64,000 nucleotides of DNA, from positions 25,071 to 89,070 of the forward strand of contig JBEIFV010000004.1 in assembly GCA_040382235.1 (NCBI GenBank), given 5' to 3'. Within the stretch, counting starts at the first letter, position 1, and each line of letters opens with the position of its first letter. This DNA is from JAEUOS01 sp040382235. GTDB taxonomy: Bacteria; Pseudomonadota; Gammaproteobacteria; Burkholderiales; JAEUOS01. The translations under genes and the position numbers were made by a program. This document shows positions 18,692 to 27,492 of this stretch, piece by piece. The notes beneath the pieces were generated by a model, which saw only the letters and a program-made list of their open reading frames with translations, was not told where the DNA came from and made no database searches.

Positions 18692-19402
18692 TCAGGCAAG
18701 CGCGGGCGCCGGATCGATCGCGAGCATGCGCAGGGCACCCGCCATGCCCCAGGCGACCGAATCATGGACCGGCAAGCCTAGCTGTGCCTGCAAGCCCGCG
18801 GCAACGCTGGCGCCGCGCGTATTGGTGCCGTAAATGATCAGGGCGTCGGGCCGCACCGGGCTGCTTTTCACACAGCGGACCGCCATCGTGGCGATTTCTT
18901 CCGGGGCGACCTGTGCCATGGCGAAGTTGTCGGCGATGTCATCCCGATGGGTATCGGCCACGCACTCGAAGCCGGCGGCGGCGAACGTCGCGTGAATGGT
19001 CTGGTTCATGTCCGGCGGGTTCAAGGTCACCATCGCGTAGCGCTTGACGCCGCTGCGAGTGAACTCATCGGCCAGCGCCAGGGTCGAGGTGGTGGCGTTG
19101 ATGCCGGTGGCGGCGCGAATCTCGTCGCACAACTGGCGATCGCGCCCGAAGCCTACCAATCCGCCGGCGCTGCCGTTCCAGCAGATCACCTCGCAACGGG
19201 CATCCGCCAGCAGCTTCGCCGCACCGAGCAGGGCACCGGAGTCGTAGTAGGCGGCGGCCGGATTGTCGACTTTCACCGCGGTCAGTGCGAAGCGCGCGAA
19301 ATGCACCTGCACCGCAGGCAGGCGCGCGGCCATCGCGATACACACCGGCTCGACCACGGTGTTGGAGGACGGCAGGATCATGCCGATGCGGTGCACGTTC
19401 AT
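18692..19402 (-). CDS. Asp/Glu racemase superfamily protein (maleate isomerase/AMDase-like) without catalytic Cys
   Basis: Protein of 236 aa that aligns with arylmalonate decarboxylase (AMDase) and maleate cis-trans isomerase: IGMILPSSNTVVEP at the N-terminus, WNGSAGGLVGFGRD near residue 75, ATGINATTSTLALADEF and a C-terminal IIYGTNTRGASVAAGL. The two positions that hold the Cys pair of isomerases are Gly in WNGSAGG and Gly in YGTNTRG, and AMDase's Tyr126 position is Asn (TLNPPD). It therefore keeps the fold but neither known catalytic Cys. Its stop overlaps nothing, but its start overlaps the dctM stop at 19399-19402. Confidence 0.75.
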   Translation of the reverse strand: MNVHRIGMILPSSNTVVEPVCIAMAARLPAVQVHFARFALTAVKVDNPAAAYYDSGALLGAAKLLADARCEVICWNGSAGGLVGFGRDRQLCDEIRAATGINATTSTLALADEFTRSGVKRYAMVTLNPPDMNQTIHATFAAAGFECVADTHRDDIADNFAMAQVAPEEIATMAVRCVKSSPVRPDALIIYGTNTRGASVAAGLQAQLGLPVHDSVAWGMAGALRMLAIDPAPALA

Positions 19403-20688
19403 CCGGCGCCATAGCCCAGCAAGCGCGGCAACGAGGTAACGATCGGCGGAAACAGCATGCACAGGAACAACACGCCGTACATCAGGGTGATGAAGGGCCA
19501 CAGCGCGACCACGATCTCGCGCATCGATATCTTGTTGATGCTGCACACCACGAACAGCACCACGCCCACGGGCGGCGTGAGCATGCCGATCACCAGGTTC
19601 AACACGAACAGGAAGCCGAAGTGCAAGGGGTCGATGCCGTAAGACAGGGCGATCGGATGCAGCAGCGGCACCAGCATGATGTAGGCGGCATTCGATTCGA
19701 GGAACATGCCCACCACGAACAGCACCACCGCCACCAGCGCCATGTAGCCTAAGGGGCTGGTGGTGATCGATTTCACCAGCGCCGCGACCTTCATCGGCAA
19801 GAGGTCGATGGTCAGCAGGTAGGTCACCACCGAGGCGAAGGCGATCAGCGCGCCGACCATCGCGGTGGTGATGGCCGAGCGCAACAATATGCCCGGCAGG
19901 TCGGCGACCTTGAGGCGGCGGGTGATGAAAAAGCCGACCGCCAGCGCATACACGACGGCGATCGCCGAGCCTTCAGTGGCGGTGAAGGCGCCGCCGACGA
20001 TGCCGCCGATCACCACCACCGGCATCATGAAAATGATGATCGAGCGGCGCAGTTGTGCGAAAACGTTGGCGAAGCTGAAGGCTTCACCGGTGGCCGGATA
20101 GCCGCGCTTGTTGACATACCAGGTGCTGATCAACATGAAGCCGGCGGTGATGATGAGGCCGGGAATCACGCCGGCCATGAACATGCCGCCCACCGAGACC
20201 GAGGGCCCGGCCATGAAAGCATAGACGATCATCGCCCCTGACGGCGGAATGATCGGCCCGAGGTTGCCGGCGGCGGCGACGATCGCCGAGGCGAACGGCT
20301 TGTCATAGGCCTTGGTGAGCGAAGGCCCGAGAATGGTCGACAGCGCACTGGCGTCCGACACCGCCGCACCCGACACCGTGGCCAGGCCGGCGCCCGACAG
20401 CATGGTCACGTGCGCCAGGCCGCCGCGCACGCGGCCCACCACCGCGTTGGCCAGCTCGATCAGGCGCTCGACGATGCCGGCCTTGACCATCAGTTCGCCG
20501 GCCAGGATGAAGAACGGGATCGACATCAGCGGGAACGAATTGACCGCATGCATCATGCGCTGCGGAATGATGGCGAAGCCATCGGGCGAGAAAGCCAGCG
20601 CCACCATCGCCGCGAAGCCAAGCGAAAACGCGATCGGCATGCCGATCAAGCCCAGCAGAAGGAAGCCGATAAAGATGCCGATCGACAT
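19399..20688 (-). CDS. dctM: TRAP transporter large permease (DctM), second system
   Basis: Membrane protein of 429 aa with the DctM hallmarks FILAGELMVKAGIVERLIEL, GAGLATVSGAAVSDASALST, GPIIPPSGAMIVYAFM and GMLTPPVGVVLFV. The start at 20688 (MSIGIFIG) is chosen because it places a hydrophobic helix at the N-terminus; the longer frame overlaps dctQ. The TRAP-specific TPPVG and IPPS loops are both present. Its 3' end overlaps the next gene's start by 4 bp (ATGA). Confidence 0.92.
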   Translation of the reverse strand: MSIGIFIGFLLLGLIGMPIAFSLGFAAMVALAFSPDGFAIIPQRMMHAVNSFPLMSIPFFILAGELMVKAGIVERLIELANAVVGRVRGGLAHVTMLSGAGLATVSGAAVSDASALSTILGPSLTKAYDKPFASAIVAAAGNLGPIIPPSGAMIVYAFMAGPSVSVGGMFMAGVIPGLIITAGFMLISTWYVNKRGYPATGEAFSFANVFAQLRRSIIIFMMPVVVIGGIVGGAFTATEGSAIAVVYALAVGFFITRRLKVADLPGILLRSAITTAMVGALIAFASVVTYLLTIDLLPMKVAALVKSITTSPLGYMALVAVVLFVVGMFLESNAAYIMLVPLLHPIALSYGIDPLHFGFLFVLNLVIGMLTPPVGVVLFVVCSINKISMREIVVALWPFITLMYGVLFLCMLFPPIVTSLPRLLGYGAG

Positions 20689-20698
20689 GGCGCGCTCC

Positions 20699-21184
20699 CT
20701 ATTCCGCGGCCAGATCGGCGCGTGCCGACGGACCGGCAGCGACGATGTAAAGCAAATGCAGCGCGCTGTGGGCGGTGCCGAAAGCGACCGGCACCATGAA
20801 CCAGGCGGTGGACATGGCAAGCGTGGGCATCATCTCGCTCCACTGCTCGGCCGCCACCCGCACGGTGTACCAGGCGATGAGCGCCATCATGCCGGCCGAC
20901 AACAGGGCCACAAAACGCGCCAGGCCGGCCTGCACCGTCGCCGGCAAGCGGGCCACCAGGAGCTCGATGCTGATGTGGGCGTGGTGGCGGATGCCGATCG
21001 GCACCGCCAGGAACACCGAGGTGACAAAAAGCAAGCGGCCTATGTCGTCGGCCCAGTCGAGCGAGGAATTGAAGCCATAGCGCAGCAGCACCTGCACCGA
21101 CACTACCGCTACCATCAGGGCCATCGCCAGCATGATGGCCCAGCACACCAGCCGGTCGAAGCCGTCCAGCAGTTTCTTGAACAT
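20699..21184 (-). CDS. dctQ: TRAP transporter small permease (DctQ), second system
   Basis: Protein of 161 aa with four membrane helices. The family core VVSVQVLLRYGFNSSLDWAD and H-H-A-H-I-S-I-E-L-L are present, with normal length. It sits 10 bp before the second dctM and 45 bp after the second dctP, so PQM order is kept. Confidence 0.9.
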   Translation of the reverse strand: MFKKLLDGFDRLVCWAIMLAMALMVAVVSVQVLLRYGFNSSLDWADDIGRLLFVTSVFLAVPIGIRHHAHISIELLVARLPATVQAGLARFVALLSAGMMALIAWYTVRVAAEQWSEMMPTLAMSTAWFMVPVAFGTAHSALHLLYIVAAGPSARADLAAE

Positions 21185-21229
21185 GGGTGTTCCCCGGTTT
21201 GGTGGCGGTGTGGTCGCTGCCGCTTGCGC

Positions 21230-22228
21230 CTACTTCATCTTCGCCACCTCGGCCAGCACGCTGTCGACCAGCGGGCCGCCGGCGCGCTTCTTCACTTCAT
21301 CCACCACGCCGGCGGAAGCCTTGCGCATGGCTTCGCGCACGGCCGGCGTGATCTCGGTGTACTCCATCTTTTTCTTCAGCTCGTCAAACGCTTCGGCATC
21401 CTGCTTGGCAGCCGCCGCGCGCTGGCTTGCCACGGCGGTGTTCATTGCGTCGCGAATCGCCTTCTGGTACTCCGGCTTCAGGGCTTCGAAGGATTTCTTG
21501 TTGGCCAGGATCAGGATGAAGTCGAAGAAATGCCCGCTGTTGGACAGGTACTTCTGTACCTCGTTGTAGCGTCCGGCGCGGATGATCGGGAACGGGTTCT
21601 CCTGGCCGTCGAGCACCTTCTGTTCCATCGCCGAATACAGCTCCTTGACATCCATCGCCACCGCATTGGCGCCCATCGAGCGGAAGGTGGCCAGGTGCGT
21701 TTCGTTGGGCTGCAGGCGGATTTTCAGGCCCTTCAGGTCTTCCATGGTCTTGATCGGCCGCTTGCTGTTGGTGATGTTGCGCGAACCGAGCTCCATCCAG
21801 CCCAGCACCATGAAATTCTTGTCGGCCATTTTCTGGTCGAGCAATTTGCCGATGTTGCCGTCCAGCACCTTGAACGCGACTTCGCGATTGGGAAACAGGA
21901 ACGGCAGGCTCACCGCTTCCAGTTCGGTCACGATGCGCGACATGTAGGCCGCGCCGGTCCAGGTCATGAGCAGCGAGCCGGCGCGCACGGCGTCGACGTT
22001 TTCCTTGGCACCGCCCAGCTGCATGGCAGGGAACAGGTCGACCTGCAGCGCGTTCTTGGTGAGCCTGGCAAGCTCGGGCTTGAACACCTGCTCCATGGCG
22101 ATCGACGAGGAGTGGGCGATTTCGAAGTTGCCGGCCAGGCGCACCTTGTCTTGTGCGCCCGCACTCAAGGGGGCGAAGGCCAGGGCGGCGAGAGTGGCGG
22201 TTGCGAGTGTTTTGCGGGAGTTAAACAT
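21230..22228 (-). CDS. dctP: TRAP transporter substrate-binding protein (DctP), second system
   Basis: Periplasmic protein of 332 aa with a signal peptide ending near LSAGAQDK. TRAP features are the segment TMEDLKGLKIRLQPNETHLA with the ligand-carboxylate Arg, and AMEQKVLDGQENPFPIIRAG, the E-N-P motif of DctP proteins. It belongs to the DctP-2 (TAXI-unrelated) branch and is only distantly related to the first DctP in this cluster, so the two transporters probably take up different substrates. First gene of the second PQM set. Confidence 0.92.
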   Translation of the reverse strand: MFNSRKTLATATLAALAFAPLSAGAQDKVRLAGNFEIAHSSSIAMEQVFKPELARLTKNALQVDLFPAMQLGGAKENVDAVRAGSLLMTWTGAAYMSRIVTELEAVSLPFLFPNREVAFKVLDGNIGKLLDQKMADKNFMVLGWMELGSRNITNSKRPIKTMEDLKGLKIRLQPNETHLATFRSMGANAVAMDVKELYSAMEQKVLDGQENPFPIIRAGRYNEVQKYLSNSGHFFDFILILANKKSFEALKPEYQKAIRDAMNTAVASQRAAAAKQDAEAFDELKKKMEYTEITPAVREAMRKASAGVVDEVKKRAGGPLVDSVLAEVAKMK

Positions 22229-22265
22229 GGTTGATTCCTCGTAAATGAAGAGAGCTTGGTTGAAT

Positions 22266-22511
22266 TCAGCCGGGAAGCACCGAGGACGACTGGGTCCACG
22301 GCGTGATCTGGAACGGCAGGTGATGCGGTTGCCTGGCGTCGTAGATGTCGAATTCCATCGTCAGGCGCGTGTGGTAGCCGCCGGGCAGCTTGGCGCCGGC
22401 TTTCTTGCAGTGGTCACCGACATGCACATCGATGCGGTAGCGGCCGGTTTTCATGTCGGCCGGCTGCACCAGCGGGAGCAGTTCCCTACGGCCAAGATTG
22501 ATAACCTGCAT
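22266..22511 (-). pseudogene. C-terminal part of a 5-hydroxyisourate hydrolase/transthyretin-like protein
   Basis: 81 codons from ATG 22511. The segment GRYRIDVHVGDHCKKAGAKL followed by LTMEFDIYD and H-H-L-P-F-Q-I-T-P-W aligns with the C-terminal half of HIU hydrolases (G-Y-x-x-x-x-x-x-G-D-Y-F, then F-x-I-x-D, then H-Y-H-V-P-L-L-L-S-P). The N-terminal strand with the first catalytic His and the terminal Tyr-Arg-Gly-Ser signature are both missing. The frame upstream is the same as the deacetylase gene and is stopped by that gene's TAA, so no longer start exists. It may be a truncated gene or a diverged short homologue. Confidence 0.55.
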
Positions 22512-22547
22512 GAGATTGCCCTTATGTGGAATTGCGAGACAACTGCT

Positions 22548-23474
22548 TTACGAACCCTGGTGGTGTGGCGCGTGCCCATGTGCGCCGTCGGCGACTATGA
22601 AATGCTCGGCGATGGTGCCGGCGGTGGTGACCCAGACGTCCGGAAATGCCGCGGAAATCACCGACAGCGCGCGGCGGAAATGCTTCAGGCGAAACGGCTG
22701 GCCGGCGCAATGCGCGTGCAGCGAGACGCCCATCACCAGCGGTTCGTCGGCCGCCTGGCGGCGCATTTCGCCGAAGTTGTCGACGATCATGTCGGCGAAG
22801 TCGTCCGGGTTGACGCGCCGCCCGATTACGGTATTGCTGTCGTTGAGTTCCTGCGGGTAAGGCACGGCCAACAGGCGCCCGGCGCGGGTCTTGAGCCAGA
22901 ACGGCTGGTCGTCGCAGCACCAGTCGAGCACATAGCGGTAGCCGGCTTCCTGCAGCAGGTCGGGGGTTCGCGTACTCTCGGAAATCCAGGGCCCGAGCCA
23001 GCCTTGCGGGCGGCGACCCGCCCCGGCCTCGATTGCACTGGTGGCCTGCGCAATCAGCGCGGCCTCTTCGTCGGCCGGCAGATTGCCCTGGCGCTCCGAA
23101 TTGGTGCGGCCATGCGCCGCGATCTCGGCACCGATCGAGGCGAATGCGTGCGGTAGTTGCGGGCAGTGGCGATATACCTCGGCATTGACCAGGAGGGTGC
23201 AGGGCAGGCCCAGCTCGGCGAACATGCGCTGCAGGCGCCAGCCGCCGACGCGGTTGCCATATTCCAGCCACGACCAGTTCATCACATCCGGTGCCGGCCC
23301 CGGCCCCGGTGTTGCGATTTCTTCGATCAGGCCTTCACCAAACGCGTAAGCCTCGAGATTGAGCGCCACATAGATTGCCAGGCGCTTGCCCTCAGGCCAG
23401 GTAAAGCCGGGCCGCTCGGTGATGGCCGAATAGTCGAAGCGTCCGTGGCTGGCGAGCATCGGCGCGGCTTTCAT
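22548..23474 (-). CDS. NodB-type polysaccharide deacetylase family protein (allantoinase PuuE-like)
   Basis: Cytoplasmic metal-dependent amidase-type protein of 308 aa. It shows the pattern of PuuE/polysaccharide deacetylase relatives: LAIYVALNLEAYAFGEG near residue 32, WSWLEYGNRVGGWRLQRMFA, EVYRHCPQLP, AHGRTNSERQG (the H-G-x-T-N metal motif), GYRYVLDWCCDDQPFW and a late VSLHAHCAGQPFR. PuuE hydrolyses allantoin without the classical allantoinase fold. It overlaps the amidohydrolase gene by 4 bp, and with the racemase-like gene upstream this suggests ring opening of a hydantoin-like compound. The substrate is inference. Confidence 0.75.
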   Translation of the reverse strand: MKAAPMLASHGRFDYSAITERPGFTWPEGKRLAIYVALNLEAYAFGEGLIEEIATPGPGPAPDVMNWSWLEYGNRVGGWRLQRMFAELGLPCTLLVNAEVYRHCPQLPHAFASIGAEIAAHGRTNSERQGNLPADEEAALIAQATSAIEAGAGRRPQGWLGPWISESTRTPDLLQEAGYRYVLDWCCDDQPFWLKTRAGRLLAVPYPQELNDSNTVIGRRVNPDDFADMIVDNFGEMRRQAADEPLVMGVSLHAHCAGQPFRLKHFRRALSVISAAFPDVWVTTAGTIAEHFIVADGAHGHAPHHQGS

Positions 23475-24982
23475 GGATGCATCGGACCGGCGCGGCGTTC
23501 CATGCCGACATCGACTTGCAGCGCGCGCATTAGCATGGCGCGATAGTGGGGTTCGAGCAAGGCGGCGGCGTGCGCGGTGGCGGCCAGGCTGTCGGCGAAT
23601 TCGACCGCCAGCTCGCGCACTTCGGCCTTGAGCGCTGTTTCGTCCACACTCAACACACGGCCGTCTTCGACTACCACTTCACCGGCCACCATGGTCAGGC
23701 GCACCGAATTGCCGTTCTCGCAAAACACCAATTGGCGCTGCAAGTCGTTGAGCGGGGTGAACGGCAGCGTGTCGAGGTCGACTAAGATCAGGTCGGCCGC
23801 GGCGCCGGCCTTGAGCTGGCCGATCTCGCCTTCCAGGCGCATGCCGCGCGCGCCGCCACGGGTGGCGCAGGCCAGCACTTCGGCGGCTGTGGGCCAGTCG
23901 CGGTAGTCGGGCTCGGCAATCTTGTGGATCAGGCCTGCGGTTTTCATCGCCCCCCACACATTGGTGGTGTCGTCGGTGTTGCGTTCATCAGTGCCTAATG
24001 CAATCGGTATGCCATGTTGGCGCAAGCGGCGAAACGGCATCACGCCGCTGCCCAGTTTCAGGTTGCATACCGGGTTGTGCGCCACCGTGCAGCCGGCGGC
24101 GGCCAGGAGTTCCATGTCGACACGGTCGATCCAGATGGCGTGGATGGCCAGCATGCGCTCGTCGAGAAAGCCGAGATCGTGGACCTGGCGCACCAGCGAT
24201 TTGCCCCATACCTCCTGGCCGAATACCCGCTGCAGGCGCGTTTCAAGCAGGTGGATGTTGAACGGCAGGTCGTGCGTGCGGCTGAATTCGCTGAGCGTGG
24301 CGAAGTAGTCGTCGGTGACCCGTTGCGGCGCCGAATTGGATACCGCCACCCGCAGCCGACCGTCGGCGGCGCCGTGCCAGCGTTCAAGAAACCACTGGTA
24401 CAGCGTGCCGATCTCGGTGGCGCTCCAGCGCCGTGCGGCGTCCATGCGCTGCAGGGTGGTCGCCGGCAGCAGATCCTTGAGGAACGGGTATTTCTCGTGC
24501 TCCACCTTGTTCGGATGGTTGATCGAGACGGTGGCGCGCATGCCGGAATCGGCATAGGCCTGCATGATCGCGTCAATGCCTTCGGGGCTGGGTTCGGGGT
24601 TGTGATAGGGGTCGTCATGCACCGCGGTGATGCCGGCCTTGAGCATCTCGACGGCGCCCAGCAGGGTTTGCGCATAGGCCATGCGCGCACCGACCTGGCC
24701 TTCGCCGCCCGGCGGTACCTCGAACAGCATGAAAAGTTCCAGCGGCATGTCGGTCAGCGCACCGCACATCATGTTGCCGGGCGAATGAAAGTGGCCGTTG
24801 ATGAGGCCCGGCATCGCCAGTTTGCCGTGCGCCTGGATCACGCGGTCGACGGCGCCGGCCGCGAGGTTGGGCCCGAGCGCGGCGATGCGCACTCCCTCGA
24901 TCAGGATGTCGGCGGTGGCATATTCGCGGCCGTCGTCATCCAGGGTGAGCACACGCGCCTGGCGAATCAGGGTGCGCGCCAT
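23471..24982 (-). CDS. Amidohydrolase (8-oxoguanine/guanine deaminase or chlorohydrolase-like)
   Basis: Metal-dependent hydrolase of 503 aa in the TrzN/AtzA/8-oxoguanine deaminase group. Metal ligands are visible: H-F-H in LINGHFHSPGN near residue 60, His in FNIHLLETR, His in AIHAIWID and Asp in ALGTDERNTDD. The motif CTVAHNPVCNLKLGSG is conserved in deaminases of this group. The C-terminal part rebuilds the small beta-domain (AADLILVDLD). About 50 extra C-terminal residues follow. Probable role: hydrolytic deamination of a purine or similar ring, supplying the neighbouring hydrolases. Confidence 0.8.
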   Translation of the reverse strand: MARTLIRQARVLTLDDDGREYATADILIEGVRIAALGPNLAAGAVDRVIQAHGKLAMPGLINGHFHSPGNMMCGALTDMPLELFMLFEVPPGGEGQVGARMAYAQTLLGAVEMLKAGITAVHDDPYHNPEPSPEGIDAIMQAYADSGMRATVSINHPNKVEHEKYPFLKDLLPATTLQRMDAARRWSATEIGTLYQWFLERWHGAADGRLRVAVSNSAPQRVTDDYFATLSEFSRTHDLPFNIHLLETRLQRVFGQEVWGKSLVRQVHDLGFLDERMLAIHAIWIDRVDMELLAAAGCTVAHNPVCNLKLGSGVMPFRRLRQHGIPIALGTDERNTDDTTNVWGAMKTAGLIHKIAEPDYRDWPTAAEVLACATRGGARGMRLEGEIGQLKAGAAADLILVDLDTLPFTPLNDLQRQLVFCENGNSVRLTMVAGEVVVEDGRVLSVDETALKAEVRELAVEFADSLAATAHAAALLEPHYRAMLMRALQVDVGMERRAGPMHP

Positions 24983-24993
24983 GCGGGGCTTCG

Positions 24994-25728
24994 TCAGTCG
25001 CGCGCGAACAGCGCCGCGAGTTCCGGCGACACGCCGGCCATGGTGGCGCGTGGTGCGGGCGGCCGTGGCCGCAGGCGATAGCCGCCGCGCACCAGGGCCT
25101 CGGCCTGGCGCACCGCGGCGCCGATGCCATCGACCAGCGGCACCTCCAGGGCGTCGCGCGCACGGCGCGCCACGCCGGCCAGCGCCGCGCCGCAGGCCAC
25201 TACCACATCGACGCTGTCGTGGGCGATCAGGCGCCGGCTTTCCGCGACCACGCGGGCGTCGAATTCCTGCGGCGACAGGTATTCGCCGGCGGTAGCCAGG
25301 TCGACCGTGCCGATTGCGGCGATGCGCGCCATCACGCCGCTCTTCTCGAATACCTCGCGATACAGGCCGGTCGACACCTGACCGACGGTGACCACGCCGA
25401 TGCGCCGGCCCAGCTGGCAGGCGGTGAGAAGGGCGCTCTCGGTGATGCCCAGCACCGGAATCGGCAGCAACTCGCGCGCACCGGCCAAGGCGGAATCAAA
25501 CGAGATCGCCAGCACGACGGCATCGTAGCCGGCGTAGTTGCGCGCCACGCAGTCGAGCACGGCATGCCCGGCGACGGTGTTTTCGGCATGCGAGAACACG
25601 ATGTTGGCGCCGAATCCGGCCGACAGCGCTGTGATTTCGGTACCCGGCGCGGCGACCGCGCGCGCTTCGGCTGCCACCGCCTGGGTGACCGCGTCGGTGC
25701 GATTGCCGTTGATGAGGAGCAGTTTCAT
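24994..25728 (-). CDS. Hydantoin/allantoin racemase-like Asp/Glu racemase superfamily protein
   Basis: Protein of 244 aa with the family N-terminus KLLLINGNRTDAVTQ and the strands YDAVVLAISFDSALAGAREL and VVVACGAALAGVARRA. In hydantoin and allantoin racemases each of these two strands carries a catalytic Cys. Here the second is Cys (V-A-C-G) but the first is Ser (A-I-S-F-D). True two-base racemisation is therefore doubtful; a one-Cys reaction is possible. It is the first gene of the minus-strand cluster, opposite the GntR regulator. Confidence 0.75.
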   Translation of the reverse strand: MKLLLINGNRTDAVTQAVAAEARAVAAPGTEITALSAGFGANIVFSHAENTVAGHAVLDCVARNYAGYDAVVLAISFDSALAGARELLPIPVLGITESALLTACQLGRRIGVVTVGQVSTGLYREVFEKSGVMARIAAIGTVDLATAGEYLSPQEFDARVVAESRRLIAHDSVDVVVACGAALAGVARRARDALEVPLVDGIGAAVRQAEALVRGGYRLRPRPPAPRATMAGVSPELAALFARD

Positions 25729-25835
25729 GTCGTGGCGCGGCGCCTAAAAGGGGCGAGCAAATGCCCATGCGGGAAACGTGCCTGAAACCTGTTTCAAACC
25801 GTTCTCAGGCTGAATGTATACGACGATTAAAAAAA

Positions 25836-25845
25836 TTGTCAACAA
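25836..25845. promoter_or_regulatory. Candidate GntR operator in the divergent control region
   Basis: The 285-bp gap between the racemase-like gene and the GntR gene has a sharply AT-rich core (about 25825-25872). It contains the perfect inverted repeat TTGT-CA-ACAA at 25836-25845 and a related half site TTGTAC at 25859-25864. FCD-type GntR regulators bind short T-G-T/A-C-A dyads of this kind. The same core probably holds the promoters for both directions. The binding claim is inference. Confidence 0.45.
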
Positions 25846-26013
25846 ATTGATAAATATTTTGTACACTATTTAAGTGCATTCTCGGTCTTTAATGAGCCGT
25901 TTTGGTGCGCGCCAGCAGGCTTCCTCCATGCCCCTGCTGCCTCTGCTCGATGTGCCGGCTCGCGCGCGGCGTCCGTGCTTGCGCAGCAGCAACGCGCATT
26001 ACAATCGCCCGCC

Positions 26014-26706
26014 ATGAGATCCAACCCCGCCGCCGCACAGCCTCCCACACAGGACGAGATGGTCGAACGCATCATGCGGGCGGTGGTGGAGCGCCGGCTG
26101 CCGCCCGGCACCAAGCTTGTCGAAGAGCGCCTGGCCGGCATTTTCGGTGTCAACCGGGCGCGCATACGGTCGGTACTGACGCGCCTGGCCCATGAGGGCA
26201 TCGTCACGCTGCACGCCAATCGCGGCGCGTTTGTAAGCGAGCCCACCGCGCAACAGGCGCGCGAGGTGTTCGAGGTGCGGCGCCTGCTCGAACCGGCGAT
26301 CGTGCAGACGCTCGCGGCGCGCGCCGACCGTGCCATTGAATCAAGCCTGAACAGTCATCTGCAAAAGGAGGCCGACGCCTTCGCGCACGCCGATCAGCGC
26401 GCCCTGATTCGCCTGACCGGCGAATTCCACCTGCTATTGGCCGACCTGGCCGGCAACACGCTGATGCTGCGCATGCTGCGCGAGATGGAAACCCTGACCA
26501 GCCTGATCATCTACCTGTACGAGAGCCCCGACTTGCCGGCCTGCCGCGGCAACGACCATGTGGCGATCGTCGCGGCGATCGTGGCGGGTGAGGGCGCACG
26601 CGCTGCGCGCCTGATGCTGGCGCACCTGAACGAGGTCGAGGCCGGCCTCGACATGCAAGGCAAGGCAGCGACGGAATTTGACTTGGCCGATGCGCTTGGC
26701 GCTTGA
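26014..26706 (+). CDS. GntR-family (FCD domain) transcriptional regulator
   Basis: Regulator of 230 aa. The winged HTH lies in the first 80 residues (LPPGTKLVEERLAGIFGVNR, then RARIRSVLTRLAHEGIV and NRGAFVSEPT). The FCD effector domain follows, with EVRRLLEPAIV, F-H-L-L-L-A-D near residue 138 and N-D-H-V-A-I near residue 186, whose Asp/His residues are the usual metal-binding set. The start at 26014 (MRSNPAAAQP) is the first ATG that gives a family-like N-terminus. It stands between the two arms of the catabolic cluster and probably represses both. Confidence 0.9.
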   Translation: MRSNPAAAQPPTQDEMVERIMRAVVERRLPPGTKLVEERLAGIFGVNRARIRSVLTRLAHEGIVTLHANRGAFVSEPTAQQAREVFEVRRLLEPAIVQTLAARADRAIESSLNSHLQKEADAFAHADQRALIRLTGEFHLLLADLAGNTLMLRMLREMETLTSLIIYLYESPDLPACRGNDHVAIVAAIVAGEGARAARLMLAHLNEVEAGLDMQGKAATEFDLADALGA

Positions 26707-26760
26707 TGCTTCAGGCATGCCCCCTGCACTGAACAATGACCACTTGAACCGAAAGCCTCG

Positions 26761-27492
26761 ATGAACCGCAAACGCACCCTGATCGGCATGCTCACGCCCT
26801 CGTCCAACACCGCGCTGGAGCCGATCACCACCATGATGCTGGCGGGCCTGCCTGATGCCAGCGCACACTTCGGCCGCTTTCGCGTGACGCAGATCGCGCT
26901 GAATGACACCGCCTTGAAGCAGTTCGACGACAGCAACATCCTGGCCGCCGCCGAACTGCTGGCCGATGCGGAACTGCATTCGATTGCCTGGAACGGCACT
27001 TCGTCGTCCTGGCTCGGTTTCGACAGCGACGAAAAGCTGTGCCAGCGCATCACCGAGCGCACCGGCATTCCGGCGGGCACATCGGTGCTGGCGATCAACG
27101 AGATCCTCAAGGCCACCGGCGCGCGCGATATCGCCTTCGTCACGCCCTACACTGACGATGTGCAGGCGCGCATCGACGCCAACTATGCGCGCGCCGGCTT
27201 CAACGTGGTGGCCGAGCGCCATCTGGGGCTGTCGCACAATTTTTCGTTTTCGGAAGTGACCGAGGAGGAGATCGTGGCGATGGTGCGTGAAGTGGCGAAG
27301 GCGAAGCCGCAGGCCATCATTCCCCTGTGCACCAACCTGAAGGCCGCGCCCCTGGTGGAGCAACTGGAGCGCGAGATCGGCATTCCGATCTACGACAGCA
27401 TTTCAACTGCGGTTTGGAAGTGCCTCAAGCTGGCCGGCGTCGACCCCAAGCGGGTGACTGGCTGGGGGCGTCTTTTCAGGGAGGTGGCATGA
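26761..27492 (+). CDS. Arylmalonate decarboxylase (AMDase)-like enzyme
   Basis: Protein of 243 aa close to the length of Bordetella AMDase (240 aa). It retains the AMDase active-site set: G-T-S in WNGTSSSWLG (Gly74, Thr75, Ser76 of AMDase), Tyr in TPYTDDVQARI (Tyr126) and Cys in PLCTNLKAAP (Cys188). Other matches are TGIPAGTSVLAINEILKATG and the C-terminal GWGRLFRE (AMDase GYGRLFDE). Maleate isomerases instead have Cys at the Gly74 position. So a cofactor-free decarboxylase of a substituted malonate is the best guess. Second gene after gntR. Confidence 0.78.
   Translation: MNRKRTLIGMLTPSSNTALEPITTMMLAGLPDASAHFGRFRVTQIALNDTALKQFDDSNILAAAELLADAELHSIAWNGTSSSWLGFDSDEKLCQRITERTGIPAGTSVLAINEILKATGARDIAFVTPYTDDVQARIDANYARAGFNVVAERHLGLSHNFSFSEVTEEEIVAMVREVAKAKPQAIIPLCTNLKAAPLVEQLEREIGIPIYDSISTAVWKCLKLAGVDPKRVTGWGRLFREVA

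Noticed and set aside
20312..22234. 640-codon plus-strand open frame across the second TRAP set
   Set aside because: Runs antisense through two clear TRAP genes and lacks any domain.
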